This document shows positions 34,218 through 43,157 of a DNA stretch of 64,000 nucleotides, in pieces. Each line of letters opens with the position of its first letter. Position 1 is the first letter of the stretch. Where the stretch lies: NCBI GenBank assembly GCA_041402125.1, contig JAWKSY010000022.1, forward strand, positions 1 through 64,000. Direction: 5' to 3'. Below the pieces are notes generated by a model. It saw nothing but the letters and a program-made list of their open reading frames with translations, ran no database searches and was not told where the DNA came from. The translations under genes were made by a program, and so were the position numbers. The DNA is from JAWKSY01 sp041402125. GTDB lineage: Bacteria; Planctomycetota; GCA-002687715; DRQF01.

Positions 34218-34246
34218 GAATAAATCGGGTCAGACCCAATTTATTC
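34218..34246. repeat. Single 29-bp GGGTCAGACCC palindrome
   Basis: GAATAAA outer arm, core GGGTCAGACCC (34227-34237), and TTTATTC outer arm; mismatched C after the first arm. A truncated partner may follow (TTCAAAATGGG). It lies between the converging SDR and phosphoesterase genes. It matches the units at 25375 and 37610. Confidence 0.85.
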
Positions 34247-34259
34247 AAAATGGGACGCC

Positions 34260-35072
34260 CTACTCGGGCGTGAAGGTGCCGCGGCTGTCGAGGAAGGTGC
34301 GCTCGGGCCAGCGCCAGGCGACGAGCGGGCGGCCGTAGGCGACGCCCCAGTCGACGCAGATGGCGTTCCGGCCGGGGCCGAGGGTGCGGGGGCCGGTCTT
34401 CATCGAGTAGTGACCGAAGGCGAGGTCGGGCGCGCCGGCCGGATGGTCCTTCCACCAGTGGACGCGCCGCCGCGTGCGGCGGAAGCCCTCCGAGTCCCGG
34501 TAGGGGGCCGATTCCTCCTCGGGGCCCCGCAGGACGTGATCGGCGGCGGGGGAGAGCTCGGCGTCGGGCGCGATGGCGGCCCAGTCCTCGAGCGTCGCGA
34601 GGCGCGGCGGGAGCGCCGCGAGGTGATCGTCGTCCCAGGCGGCGTGCACGACGCGGAGGCGATCGCCGGCCAGCTTCAGCGCGAAGGGCAGACGTGAGAG
34701 GAAGGCGAAGCAGCGCTCCCAGCGGTCGCGATCGGCGCGGATCTGCGCCATCGAGTTCTTCGCCTGCTTGCGGCGGTGGGGCCGCGTCGCGAGCTCGAGG
34801 ACGAGGTGGACCAGGTTCACCTCGTGGTTGCCGAGAACGGCGAGACCGACGCCGTCCTCGATCAGCGCCTCCGTGAGCTCGAGGCAACCCAGAGGGTCGG
34901 GACCCCGGTCGACGAGGTCGCCGACCGAGACGAGGACCCGACCCTCCGGATGGGACCAGCGCCCCTCGACGTGCCGGTAGCCGAGCGCGTCGAGGAGGGA
35001 CCGGTAGGGGGCGATCATCCCGTGGACGTCGCCGACGATGTCGAAGCGCTCGGCGTCGAGCGCCCCGGTCAC
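34260..35072 (-). CDS. Calcineurin-like metallophosphoesterase (PrpE/ApaH-like)
   Basis: A 270-residue cytoplasmic enzyme that hydrolyses phosphoanhydrides or phosphoesters. The metal-site blocks are DIVGDVHG (10-17), SVGDLVDRGPD and VLGNHEVN, which match the diadenosine-tetraphosphatase/PrpE-type core. HAAWDD and FGHYSMKTGP complete the site, and an aromatic WWKDHP insert lies between. The start is GTG at 35072, which overlaps the stop of the M28 gene (GTGA). It is therefore co-translated with a secreted peptidase, and the frameshift in that gene makes both appear as one long frame. The stop is 14 bp from a palindrome. Confidence 0.85.
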   Translation of the reverse strand: MTGALDAERFDIVGDVHGMIAPYRSLLDALGYRHVEGRWSHPEGRVLVSVGDLVDRGPDPLGCLELTEALIEDGVGLAVLGNHEVNLVHLVLELATRPHRRKQAKNSMAQIRADRDRWERCFAFLSRLPFALKLAGDRLRVVHAAWDDDHLAALPPRLATLEDWAAIAPDAELSPAADHVLRGPEEESAPYRDSEGFRRTRRRVHWWKDHPAGAPDLAFGHYSMKTGPRTLGPGRNAICVDWGVAYGRPLVAWRWPERTFLDSRGTFTPE

Positions 35073-37484
35073 TCGCGCGAGCCCGGGACGAGGTCGAAGG
35101 TCTTGCGCTCCGAGCCGCGGAGGACCGTGATCGTCGTCTTCACGCCGACCTTCAGCTTCTCGAGGGCCGCGGTGTACTCGTAGATGTCGGCGATCGCGTC
35201 GCCGCCGATGCCGACGATGATGTCGCCGCCGCGCACGCCCGCCGTCCAGGCCGGCCCACCCTTGGCGACACCGTCCAGCGGCACACCGGGCACGTCGGCG
35301 CCGGCGTAGTCGGGGATCGTGCCGAGGTAGGGGCGGGCGCCTCCGGTCGTCTTCGGCTTCGACTCCTCGTGCATGATGAAGTCGGGCTCGTCGGCGTTCA
35401 CGGCGAGCGAGCGCAGCATCAGGCCCATGAACTGGGTGATCTTCTCCATCTCGGCGAAGTCGAGCTTCTCGACGGTGTCGGTCGGACGGTGGTAGTCCTC
35501 GTGGGCGCCGGTGAAGGCGTTGAGGATCGGGACGCCGTTGAGGAAGAAGGGCGTGGTGTCGGTCGGCAGGTTGCAGTCCTGCACGATCGCCAGCGCGAAG
35601 GCCGACCGGTGCGTTGCGGCGCTCGATCTCACGCTCCCAGATCGAGCTCGATCCGACGCCCGAGATGATTACCTTCTGGTTGAAGCGTCCGATCATGTCC
35701 ATGTTGAGGTAGGCGGCGACCTGTCCGGAGAGGTTCTCCGTGCCGGCCTTCTCCATCATCTGGCGGGCGAAGTGCTTCGAGCCGAAGAGGCCGAGCTCCT
35801 CGCCGGACCAGAGCGCGAAGATCACGTCGCGCTTCAGCTTCAGGCGACCCGACTTCATCTGGTGGGCGAAGTATTCGGCGATCTCGAGGACGCCCGCGAC
35901 GCCGGAGGCGTTGTCGTCGGCGCCGAGGTGGGGGAGGAGCTTGTCCTCGCCGCGGGCGTTGCTGTAGCGACCGCCCTCGTGTCCGAGGTGGTCGATGTGG
36001 GCGCCGATGATCACCGGCGGCTTGCCGCGACCCTCCTCGCCGGCCGGGAGCACGCCGATGACGTTGCGGCCGGTGATGGCGAGGTTCTCGCCGTCCATCG
36101 TGAGGCGGTTGGCGCGGAAGTTCTGGAAGTAGCCGCCGTCGTCACCGCCCGGGGGGATGTGCAGGGCCTTCAGGACGTCGGCCGCGTAGGCCGTCGCGAG
36201 GCGCTCGCCCTCGGTGCCCGTGAGTCGACCGTCGAGCTCCTTCGAGGCGAGGAAGACGACGTGCTTCGCGAGGTCGCCGGCCGCGACCTCGGGACCGGTC
36301 TTCTCCGAGACCTTCGGCATCGACGGCTCGTCGGCATGGGCCGCGGCCGGCGCGTCGGAGCGCTTCGGCGCCGCCCGGACGGCGGCCAGCGCGGCGGCGT
36401 GATCCCAGCGCGCGACGTAGATCTGCGACTGCTTGTCGGCGCCGCGGTTCGAGGTCCAGGCGATCGTCTTGCCGTCGGGCGTGAAGGTCGGGAGGCCGTC
36501 GAAGCCCTCGACGTTGGTCACGCGGACCGGCTCCTTCTCACCGGCCGCGTCGACGAGGTAGAGCTCGAAGTTGGCGAAGCCGTGGCGGTTCGTCGTGAAG
36601 ATCAGGTACTCGCCGCTGGGGTGGAAGTAGGGCGCCCAGCTCATGGCCTTGATGTGCGTCAGGCGGCGCTGGTCGCTGCCGTCGACGTTCATCGTGTAGA
36701 TCTCGGCCGTCAGGCCGTCCTCCGAGAAGCGGCGCCAGCAGACCTTCTTGCCGTCGGCGGAGAAGAAGGGGCCGCCGTCGTAGCCGCGGCTGAAGGTGAG
36801 GCGGCGGACGTCGCTGCCGTCCGCGCGCATCATGTAGATCTCCATGAAGAGCGCCTTGTCGAGCTCGAAGCGCTTGCGGTCCTCCTCGCTCATCGGCTCC
36901 AGGTAGGCGGAGCGGTTCGAGGCGAAGCAGATCCACTTCCCGTCGGGCGAGTAGCTGCCCTCGGCGTCGTAGCCGCGTGCATAGGTGAGGCGGCGATCCT
37001 TCCCCGTCTCACGATCGTGGGCGAAGAGGTCGAAGTTCTCGTCGTAGTCCCACTCGTAGCGGCGGGCCTTGCCGCTCGCGCGCAGCTCGAGCTCCTCCTT
37101 CTGGTGCTCGACGGAGCGCTCGTCCAGGTGGGTCGAGGCGTAGAGGACGTGGCGGTCGTCCGGGTGGACCCACGCGCAAGTCGTCTTGCCCTGGCCGGGC
37201 GAGATGCGCTCGAGGTCGCCCGTCTCCAGGTCCATCAGGAAGATCTGGTAGAAGGGATTCGCCGGGTCACGCTCGCTCTGGAAGACGATCTTCGTGCCGT
37301 CGTGGTTGTAGTAGCCCTCACCGGCGCGGCGGCCGTCGAAGGTGAGCTGACGCACTCCCTCGGTGAAGCGCATCCCCGGTTCCATCTCGTCCTGAGCGCG
37401 CGCCCCGACGAGGGGCAGGCCGAGGACGAGCAGGGCGAGGGCGAGCGTGCGGCGCGCGCCGGGCGTCGAGAAGAAGGGCAGCAT
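35069..37484 (-). pseudogene. Secreted propeller/M28 peptidase/PDZ protein, interrupted by a single-base frameshift
   Basis: A secreted peptidase of about 804 residues if the frame is restored. A signal peptide spans 1-25. TolB-type PD40 propeller repeats cover about 40-390 (FVFQSERDPANP style blocks; AEGSYSPDGKWICFASNRSA). An M28 zinc aminopeptidase domain covers about 440-690: GAHIDHLGHEGG, HLGADDNASG, SGEELGLFGSKHF and NMDMIGR. Near 35598 an extra A in the plus strand shifts the frame inside RRNAPVGLALAIVQDC. The rest, with TPFFLNGVPILNAF, the last zinc histidine (EDYHRPTDT) and a PDZ domain, is read in another frame to 35069. The ATG at 37484 follows GGGAGA. Either a real pseudogene or a sequencing error. 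Confidence 0.85.
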
Positions 37485-37609
37485 GCGTGGGTCTCCCGGG
37501 TTCCTTGATCCCCGGGGACGGGCAGCTCCCGGGCCCCCTATTCTCGGGGGAGCCGGGCTCCGTCTCAAGTCGAGCCGCCGGGCCCCGTTCCGGCCCTTTC
37601 CGCCTGGAT

Positions 37610-37684
37610 GAATAAGAGGGGTCAGACCCCATTTATTCAGAAAGGGGGTGAAAGTGAATAAAGGGGGTCTGACCCCTTTTATTC
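37610..37684. repeat. Inverted pair of 29-bp GGGTCAGACCC palindromes
   Basis: Unit one spans 37610-37638 with core GGGGTCAGACCCC; unit two spans 37656-37684 with core GGGGTCTGACCCC. Outer arms are GAATAAG/TTTATTC and GAATAAA/TTTATTC. They are in opposite orientation, 17 bp apart, like the 25375 pair. The stop of the downstream minus-strand gene (37683-37685) is inside unit two. They separate two genes transcribed in the same direction. Confidence 0.85.
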
Positions 37685-39467
37685 ACTTTTCGGCGTCGGT
37701 GGTGCGGTCGAGGACTTCGCGGGCCTTGCGGAGGGCCGTCGTCTCGCGCTCGCCCCAGGGAATCGACAGCACGGACCCGCCGGGCTCCGCCACGAAGGGG
37801 TAAGGGCCGGCGTGGAGAGGCTGCCGGACGGGCCCGGTGAAGCGGAGGCGGTGGAGGAAAATCGAGGCGGACCAGCGCCCCGTCGAGGAGAGGATGATCT
37901 CGGACTCGCCTCCGGCCGGGAAGTCGATCTCGCGCCTCGAGCTCCGCCGATCCGACACGAGGACGATCCGGAGCGAATCGCCGGACTCGAGCGGTGGGGG
38001 GGCGCCGAGGGACCGGACACGGAGCGTGGGACCGGCGGACAGCGCGATCTCCGTATCGCCGGGCTGGACGTCGACCCATCGGTCCAGGCATCCGATCGCG
38101 GAGACGCGCATCCGGATCGTCTCGCGAGCGCTGGCGAATCGCACGTTCCCATCCGTCGTCGCGGCTTCGATCGGAGAGGTCGTCGTGGGACTCGGCTCCT
38201 CGATCGCGAACTCCTCAAGCCTGCGCCCCTCGCCGTCCGTGGCGGTCAGGGAGTAGACGCGAAGCGCCGTCGGAACCAGCCGGCCGAGATCGAGGGCGGA
38301 CCCGGCCGAGATCGGGAAGGCGGACGTCGAACCCGCGACGAGGCGGTCTCGGGTGACCAGAAAGAAACGCCAGGTGCCGACATCGACGGGATGATCTTCG
38401 ATGCGTCCGTCGGCAGGGAGAGGACGGAGCTTCCGATCCGGAGGGCGCCCGTCGGGCTCCTCCACGGAATCCGGAGACTCGAGTCCGAATCGCAGCTCGC
38501 CAGGCGGGAGGCCATCCGGCAAGACGACGGTGACGGTGATGCGGCCGCGGCGCGCGGCCACGATCTCGAGGTCGGAATCGCCGATCCGGAAGCTCGTCCA
38601 CGTCGCGGCGTGGGCGTTGTCGTCGACCGCGATCTCGAGCGCGGTCGGGGCGCGGTCGCGCTCCTCCCGCGTGAGCCGCGGGTCGACCACGTGTCCCCGG
38701 ATCACGAAGTTCCCGTTCTCGGGGACGAGGCGGCCCTGGAGCCACTCGCCGAGGATGGGGGGCGAACCGCCCGGCGTCGTCGGGTCCGGTCGGCGGAGCA
38801 TCAGGCTCACCCCGCCCACCGGTTCGCCGCGCTCGTCGACGACGCGGCCCGAGGCGATGACGGGGCGGTAGGGCACGGTGGCGACGCCGAGGTCCCAGAC
38901 GTCCGGACGCGGCTCGAGGCGCGTCGCGATGTCGCCGACGAAGGCGCAGCGCTCGACGAGGTCGGTCGGGCCCCGCGCCTCGACGAAGACCTCGCGGAGC
39001 GAGCTCACCTCGGCGTCGTCCGGCAGCAGGAACTCGGCGACGCCGTCGGCGTCCGTCGTCACGCCGAGGCGCAGCGCCGAGCCGAGGATCTCGAAAACGT
39101 AGGGCGAGCCCCCGCGATCGAAGCGGAGGTGGCCCCAGACCGAATGCTCGGCGAGCGGCAGGTCGCCCTCGTCCACGAGGCGCAGGCGGAGCCGCGAGCG
39201 GCGTCGCTCCGGTCGTGATCGGGACTCCGGAGAGGACTCCGCCGTCTCCTCCGTCGTCGGGGCGTCCGACCTCGCCTCGTCGGTGGTCCGGCGGCCCTCG
39301 AGGTCCTCGAGCCGGGAACGGCGCGCGCCCGCATCCCGCCCCGCGCTCCCCTTCGCGCTCGCGTCGTCGAACCTGACGTCGGCGCCCCCGCCGCCGAAGA
39401 GGGCGACGAGGAACCAGACGAGCGCGCCGAGAGCGAGCAGGGTGGTGGCGGCGACGAGCGGCTTCAT
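37683..39467 (-). CDS. Membrane-anchored protein with carboxypeptidase-regulatory-like domains
   Basis: A 594-residue protein with a single N-terminal membrane span (about 5-25, LVAATTLLALGALVWFLVAL), so it is anchored outside the cytoplasm. An Asp/Arg/Glu-rich linker (about 30-90) is followed by several beta-sandwich repeats: LRLVDEGDLPLAEHSVWGHL, VIASGRVVDERGEPVGGVSL and so on to the end, typical of carboxypeptidase regulatory-like folds that bind or display ligands. No catalytic residues were recognised. It is in an operon with the gene at 39477 (9-bp gap). Base composition is less GC-rich than neighbours. Function unknown. Confidence 0.75.
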   Translation of the reverse strand: MKPLVAATTLLALGALVWFLVALFGGGGADVRFDDASAKGSAGRDAGARRSRLEDLEGRRTTDEARSDAPTTEETAESSPESRSRPERRRSRLRLRLVDEGDLPLAEHSVWGHLRFDRGGSPYVFEILGSALRLGVTTDADGVAEFLLPDDAEVSSLREVFVEARGPTDLVERCAFVGDIATRLEPRPDVWDLGVATVPYRPVIASGRVVDERGEPVGGVSLMLRRPDPTTPGGSPPILGEWLQGRLVPENGNFVIRGHVVDPRLTREERDRAPTALEIAVDDNAHAATWTSFRIGDSDLEIVAARRGRITVTVVLPDGLPPGELRFGLESPDSVEEPDGRPPDRKLRPLPADGRIEDHPVDVGTWRFFLVTRDRLVAGSTSAFPISAGSALDLGRLVPTALRVYSLTATDGEGRRLEEFAIEEPSPTTTSPIEAATTDGNVRFASARETIRMRVSAIGCLDRWVDVQPGDTEIALSAGPTLRVRSLGAPPPLESGDSLRIVLVSDRRSSRREIDFPAGGESEIILSSTGRWSASIFLHRLRFTGPVRQPLHAGPYPFVAEPGGSVLSIPWGERETTALRKAREVLDRTTDAEK

Positions 39468-39476
39468 GCGCCCATC

Positions 39477-40454
39477 CTACCGATCCGCGCCTCCGATCGC
39501 GGTTTCGAAGAGGTCGCACTCGAGGATCGGGTCCTCGACCAGCTCTTCGGGCTCGGGTTCTTCCTCTTCCGGTTCCTCTTCCGGTTCCTCGTCCCCGTAG
39601 AGGTCCTCCTCGATGGGGCCGCAGTGCAGCATTCCGACCTCGGGGGGGCCGATCGCGTCCGCGATTTCCTGTTCGTGGAACCGCTGGCGAGCGGCGGCCA
39701 GGACCTCGTCCTCCGCCGGGCCCCAGTCGAGCCCGAGGACGTCCTCCGTGCCGCCGTTCCCGCGGTAGGGAATGCGGTGCAGGACCTCGCGGAATCGTTG
39801 CCGCGACTCGAGGACGAGCTCGATGGTGAAGGACCCCGCGAAACGATGGAAGGCGAGGAGGTCCTCGGACCAGGTCAGATCGTCGGAGCGCCAGCACTCG
39901 TCTCCGTTCGCATCGAGGGCGCGCAGGTGGAGCCGTTCCGACGAATGCAGGCGCGGGCCGAGGCCGACGGACCAGACGGTCAGCGTGGGGGCCCGGACCA
40001 ACCGCACGTGCACGAGGCGTTTGTCCGAGCGGACGGGCTGATCGAGGAATCCCTCGGCGCAGATGCGACCGACGACCGGTCCGGTCGGGACGTAGTAGCG
40101 CGTATATTCGAGGAAGCGGACGCGCCGCAGCGGCACGTCGTTCGTGCGGGTGTCCAGCACGAGGTCGCAATCGGTCACGGGCCGACCGTGAGGGTCCGTC
40201 GCGAGGACCTCGAAGATGCGCATGGGCGGGGACGCCGTACGATCGGAACCGATGACCGGGGCGCGACGGCGCGGCGCGAGGGGAACGAGGCGGCGCGTCT
40301 CGCGCACCCTCGTCCGCTCCGGTCCGGCGCCGACCTCCCCGGAGGAGAGATCCTCGCTCCACGGCGACAGCCGATCGACGTCCTCGCCCGGACGCCCGAG
40401 CGCGATCGCGATCCCGCCGAGCGTGAAGGTCACCAGGGCGACGAGCATCCGCAT
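39477..40454 (-). CDS. Secreted protein with acidic C-terminal tail, unknown function
   Basis: A 325-residue protein with a hydrophobic N-terminus (LVALVTFTLGGIAIALG, signal or anchor). The body carries beta-rich segments, including PPMRIFEVLATDPHGRPVTD (a carboxypeptidase-regulatory-like beginning). Near the end is an acidic tail rich in EEPE, encoded by a 12-bp tandem repeat at 39561-39590. The ATG at 40454 follows GGAGG with 8-nt spacing. It is the first gene of the operon with the 594-residue anchor protein, suggesting a shared surface role. No recognised catalytic motif. Confidence 0.7.
   Translation of the reverse strand: MRMLVALVTFTLGGIAIALGRPGEDVDRLSPWSEDLSSGEVGAGPERTRVRETRRLVPLAPRRRAPVIGSDRTASPPMRIFEVLATDPHGRPVTDCDLVLDTRTNDVPLRRVRFLEYTRYYVPTGPVVGRICAEGFLDQPVRSDKRLVHVRLVRAPTLTVWSVGLGPRLHSSERLHLRALDANGDECWRSDDLTWSEDLLAFHRFAGSFTIELVLESRQRFREVLHRIPYRGNGGTEDVLGLDWGPAEDEVLAAARQRFHEQEIADAIGPPEVGMLHCGPIEEDLYGDEEPEEEPEEEEPEPEELVEDPILECDLFETAIGGADR
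39561..39590. repeat. 12-bp tandem repeat (2.5 copies) coding Glu/Pro tail
   Basis: TTCCTCTTCCGG occurs at 39561-39572 and 39573-39584, followed by TTCCTC. On the minus strand it codes EEPE-type units. The period is a multiple of three, so expansion or contraction changes tail length without frameshift. Confidence 0.75.
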
Positions 40455-40630
40455 GGGCGTGTCCTCCGTCTTCCCGTTCCGGGCTCCGAGGGCGCGGGAG
40501 AAAGGAGGGAGCACCGCTCCTTCCCGTTCCGTCCTCTGGGCGGGGCGCCGCCCACGTTTTTCGCGAACCTCGGGCGCGGGGCGCCGAATGAGAGGCGTCC
40601 CGATGGCCCCGGAACGACGGAGGGAGGCAG

Positions 40631-41050
40631 ATGTTCGGATTCGGCCGGAAAGAACGCGACCTGGCGGAGCACGCCTACCGGGAGACGGCCGAGCACGTCG
40701 GCCCCGCGGAGGTCGACGAGGCGGGAGCCGGAGCGGCGGAGAAGGTCGAGCGGCTCGGGCGCGCCCCGGGCCCGCTCGCGGCGGTGTGGGAGGACATCAA
40801 GACGATGATCCGCATGCTGCGCGACTACGCCGCCGGCCGGCACCGCGACCTGCCCTGGTCCACCGTGGCCTCGGTGGCGGCGGCGCTGCTCTACTTCGTC
40901 TCGCCGATCGACGTCATCCCCGATCTCATCCCCGGGCTCGGCTTCGCCGACGACGCGGCGGTGATCGGCATGTGCCTCAAGGCGGTTCGCACGGATCTCG
41001 AGGCCTATCGCCGCGCCACCGCGGGACCGAAGGTCATCACCGTCGGCTGA
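40631..41050 (+). CDS. DUF1232 (YkvA-like) small membrane protein
   Basis: A 139-residue protein. Residues about 55-105 hold the DUF1232 core (DIKTMIRMLRDYAAGRHRDL, PWSTVASVAAALLYFVSPID, VIPDLIPGLGFADDAAVIG), with the family SPIDVIPDLIP motif. An alpha-helical, charged N-terminus (EHAYRETAEHVGPAEVDEA) precedes it. The role of the family is unknown. It is divergent from the secreted protein gene at 40454 and converges on the lipoprotein at 41135 with a long hairpin between. Confidence 0.9.
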   Translation: MFGFGRKERDLAEHAYRETAEHVGPAEVDEAGAGAAEKVERLGRAPGPLAAVWEDIKTMIRMLRDYAAGRHRDLPWSTVASVAAALLYFVSPIDVIPDLIPGLGFADDAAVIGMCLKAVRTDLEAYRRATAGPKVITVG

Positions 41051-41075
41051 CGAACCGTTCGCGGTCCGTAACGAA

Positions 41076-41106
41076 GGAGGGGCTCCGTCGCCGACGGAGC
41101 CCCTCC
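41076..41106. terminator. Bidirectional hairpin between converging genes
   Basis: A perfect 14-bp stem, GGAGGGGCTCCGTC (41076-41089) with GACGGAGCCCCTCC (41093-41106), and a 3-nt loop. No T-run follows. It sits between the DUF1232 gene and the lipoprotein gene. Confidence 0.75.
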
Positions 41107-41134
41107 TGCGTCACGGCCGGTCGATCCTCTCCGA

Positions 41135-42178
41135 TCAGAGGCCGGAGATCGCGATGACCGAGCCCTCGGTGGAATCGAACTTCGCGCCGAGCTGCGCGAC
41201 GTAGAGTCGCTCATCCGGGCCGAAGCAGCAGGCGACCGGGCCGCGGAGCTTCGTGGCGAGGACCTTCACGTCGGCGGCCTCGCCGTCACCCAGGGTGACG
41301 CGCGCGAGGCGCCCCGACTTCACCTCGGTGAGCGCCCAGTTGTTGTCGACGACGGCGAGCGCCTTCGAGCCGGGGAAGAAGGCCATGCCCATCGGATCGG
41401 TGAGCCCCGGCAGGGTCCAGGTCTTGACCGGCTTGCGGCTGGCGATGTTCCAGCGCGCGATGAGTCCGTCGTCCTTGCCGCCCGCGCCGGAGTAGAGCAC
41501 GAGCAGGTGCTGATCGTCCTCGGCGAGGATCTGCATCGGCGAGTTGATCGCGATGCCCTCGTCGTCGGAGCTGGCCCAGGGCTCGAGCGTGCGACGGTCG
41601 ACGTCGCAGCGGAGGATCCAGGTCTTCGCGTCGGTGCCCTGGCCGCAGGCCCAGACGACGCCGCCCTTGCCCAGCGCGAAGCCGGTCGGGTTGCCCTCGC
41701 CGAGGTCGCCCTCGGCGCCGGTCGTCGAGGCGACCCCGTTCGTGTACTTCCCCTGGTCAGCGGCGCCGGAGCCGTCGAAGACGCCGAGGCGGTCCTCGCC
41801 GTCCTTCTTGCCCGAATCCGACACGACCAGCTGGCCGTTCGGCATCCAGATCGCGTTCAGCGGGCCGAGCTTGAACCGCTCGTCGCCGGTCTTGGCGTCG
41901 ATCTTCCAGTACTCGGTGTCGAAGCCGGTCAGCCAGTCCTTCGGCTTGCCGTTCTCCACGACGAGCACGCGGCCGTGGCCCGAATCGCAGACCGTGAGCC
42001 GACCCTTCGCGTCGAAGGTGACGCCGCTCGGGTTCATGAGACCGTCGACGACGATCTCCGCCTGCGGGCCCTCGGCGGCGAAGCCGAGATCGACGGCGGG
42101 GGACTTCTCGTCCGCCTCCGGGCCGGAACAGGCGAGGGCGATCAGGGCGAGGGGCAACAGGAGGGCGGGGGACTTCAT
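41135..42178 (-). CDS. Beta-propeller lipoprotein (NHL/SMP-30-like)
   Basis: A 347-residue lipoprotein. The signal ends in a lipobox (LIALAC, with C17 the lipidation site). Propeller blades are visible as repeats such as LMNPSGVTFDAKGRLTVCDS, LGPLNAIWMPNGQLVVSDSG and NPTGFALGKGGVVWACGQGT. The fold resembles NHL or gluconolactonase-like propellers, but no catalytic metal residues are obvious. It probably binds a protein or sugar on the periplasmic face of a membrane. It precedes map on the same strand by 94 bp in reverse order. Function unknown. Confidence 0.8.
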   Translation of the reverse strand: MKSPALLLPLALIALACSGPEADEKSPAVDLGFAAEGPQAEIVVDGLMNPSGVTFDAKGRLTVCDSGHGRVLVVENGKPKDWLTGFDTEYWKIDAKTGDERFKLGPLNAIWMPNGQLVVSDSGKKDGEDRLGVFDGSGAADQGKYTNGVASTTGAEGDLGEGNPTGFALGKGGVVWACGQGTDAKTWILRCDVDRRTLEPWASSDDEGIAINSPMQILAEDDQHLLVLYSGAGGKDDGLIARWNIASRKPVKTWTLPGLTDPMGMAFFPGSKALAVVDNNWALTEVKSGRLARVTLGDGEAADVKVLATKLRGPVACCFGPDERLYVAQLGAKFDSTEGSVIAISGL

Positions 42179-42272
42179 CGACGTTCTCTCCAGCGGGGCC
42201 GTCGCGACGGCGCGGTCAGGGACGGGGATTGTGTCACCCCCGCGCGACGCGCGCCACTCGGTCCCCGCGGGA

Positions 42273-43073
42273 TCAGTCGAGGGTGTAGGGCGGCCGGTGC
42301 AGGCCCCGCGGCGACAGCGTGAAGATCTCGCAGCCGTCGTCGGTGACGCCGATCGAGTGCTCGAACTGGGCCGAGAGCTTCCCGTCGATCGTGATCGCCG
42401 TCCAGTTGTCGGCGAGGACCCGCGTCTTGTGCCGGCCGAGATTGATCATCGGCTCGATCGTGAAGAACATCCCCTTCGCCAGGACCTGGCCGTGCCCCGC
42501 GCGGCCGTAGTGCTCGATCTGCGGCGCGGCGTGGAAGGTCCGGCCGAGGCCGTGGCCGCAGAACTCGGTGACGACGGAGTAGCCGCGACCCTCGGCGATG
42601 GTCTGGATGGCGTGGCCGATGTCGCCCGTCGTCGCGCCGGGGCGCACGACCTCGATGCCGGCCATCATGCACTCGTAGGTCGTGTCGACGAGCGCGCGCG
42701 CCTCCTCGCTCACCTCTCCGACGTAGTACATGCGGCTCGTGTCGCCGTACCAGCCGTCGACGATCGGGGTGACGTCGATGTTGATGATGTCGCCGTCGCG
42801 GAGGATGTCCTTCTTCGACGGGATGCCGTGGCAGACGACGTGGTTGATCGAGGTGCAGATCGACTTGGGGAAGCCGTGGTAGCCGAGCGGCGCCGGCACC
42901 GCGTCGCGCTCGACGATCCACTCGTGGCAGAGCCGGTCGAGGTACTCGGTGTGGGTGCCGGGCTTGACGAAGGGCGTGATCCAGTCGAGCAGTTCGGCCG
43001 CCATGCGCCCGGCGGCGCGCATGCCCTCGAACTCGGCCTCGTTGTGGATGACGATGCGTTCCTTCGCTCTCAC
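42273..43073 (-). CDS. map: Type I methionine aminopeptidase
   Basis: A 266-residue enzyme that removes the initiator methionine from nascent proteins. All five metal ligands fit the type I spacing: D100 (NIDVTPI), D111 (YGDTSRM), H174 (CGHGLGR), E207 (TIEPM), E238 (QFEHS); H82 (VVCHGIPS) contacts substrate. The GTG at 43073 is chosen because GAGGAG lies upstream and it gives the usual N-terminus; the frame stays open upstream into the cysS region. Essential in most bacteria. It is divergent from cysS, 84 bp away. Confidence 0.97.
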   Translation of the reverse strand: MRAKERIVIHNEAEFEGMRAAGRMAAELLDWITPFVKPGTHTEYLDRLCHEWIVERDAVPAPLGYHGFPKSICTSINHVVCHGIPSKKDILRDGDIINIDVTPIVDGWYGDTSRMYYVGEVSEEARALVDTTYECMMAGIEVVRPGATTGDIGHAIQTIAEGRGYSVVTEFCGHGLGRTFHAAPQIEHYGRAGHGQVLAKGMFFTIEPMINLGRHKTRVLADNWTAITIDGKLSAQFEHSIGVTDDGCEIFTLSPRGLHRPPYTLD

Positions 43074-43109
43074 GCTCGCGGGCTCCTCGTCGGGTGCGTC
43101 GGACCGGGA

Positions 43110-43115
43110 TATACT
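43110..43115 (+). promoter_or_regulatory. Candidate -10 box for cysS
   Basis: TATACT (43110-43115) sits 43 bp before the cysS start in the divergent map/cysS gap. It is a good -10 match, but no convincing -35 hexamer lies 17-18 bp upstream. An extended TG is absent. Tentative. Confidence 0.4.
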
Positions 43116-43157
43116 CGCCGGCGTCCCCGGGGGAACAAGTCGCCGACGGAGGGAATG

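Noticed and set aside
34260..37568. A single 1102-residue protein spanning M28 peptidase and phosphoesterase
   Set aside because: The middle part is out-of-frame M28/PDZ sequence. The true M28 continuation reads in another frame, and the phosphoesterase starts at a GTG at 35072.
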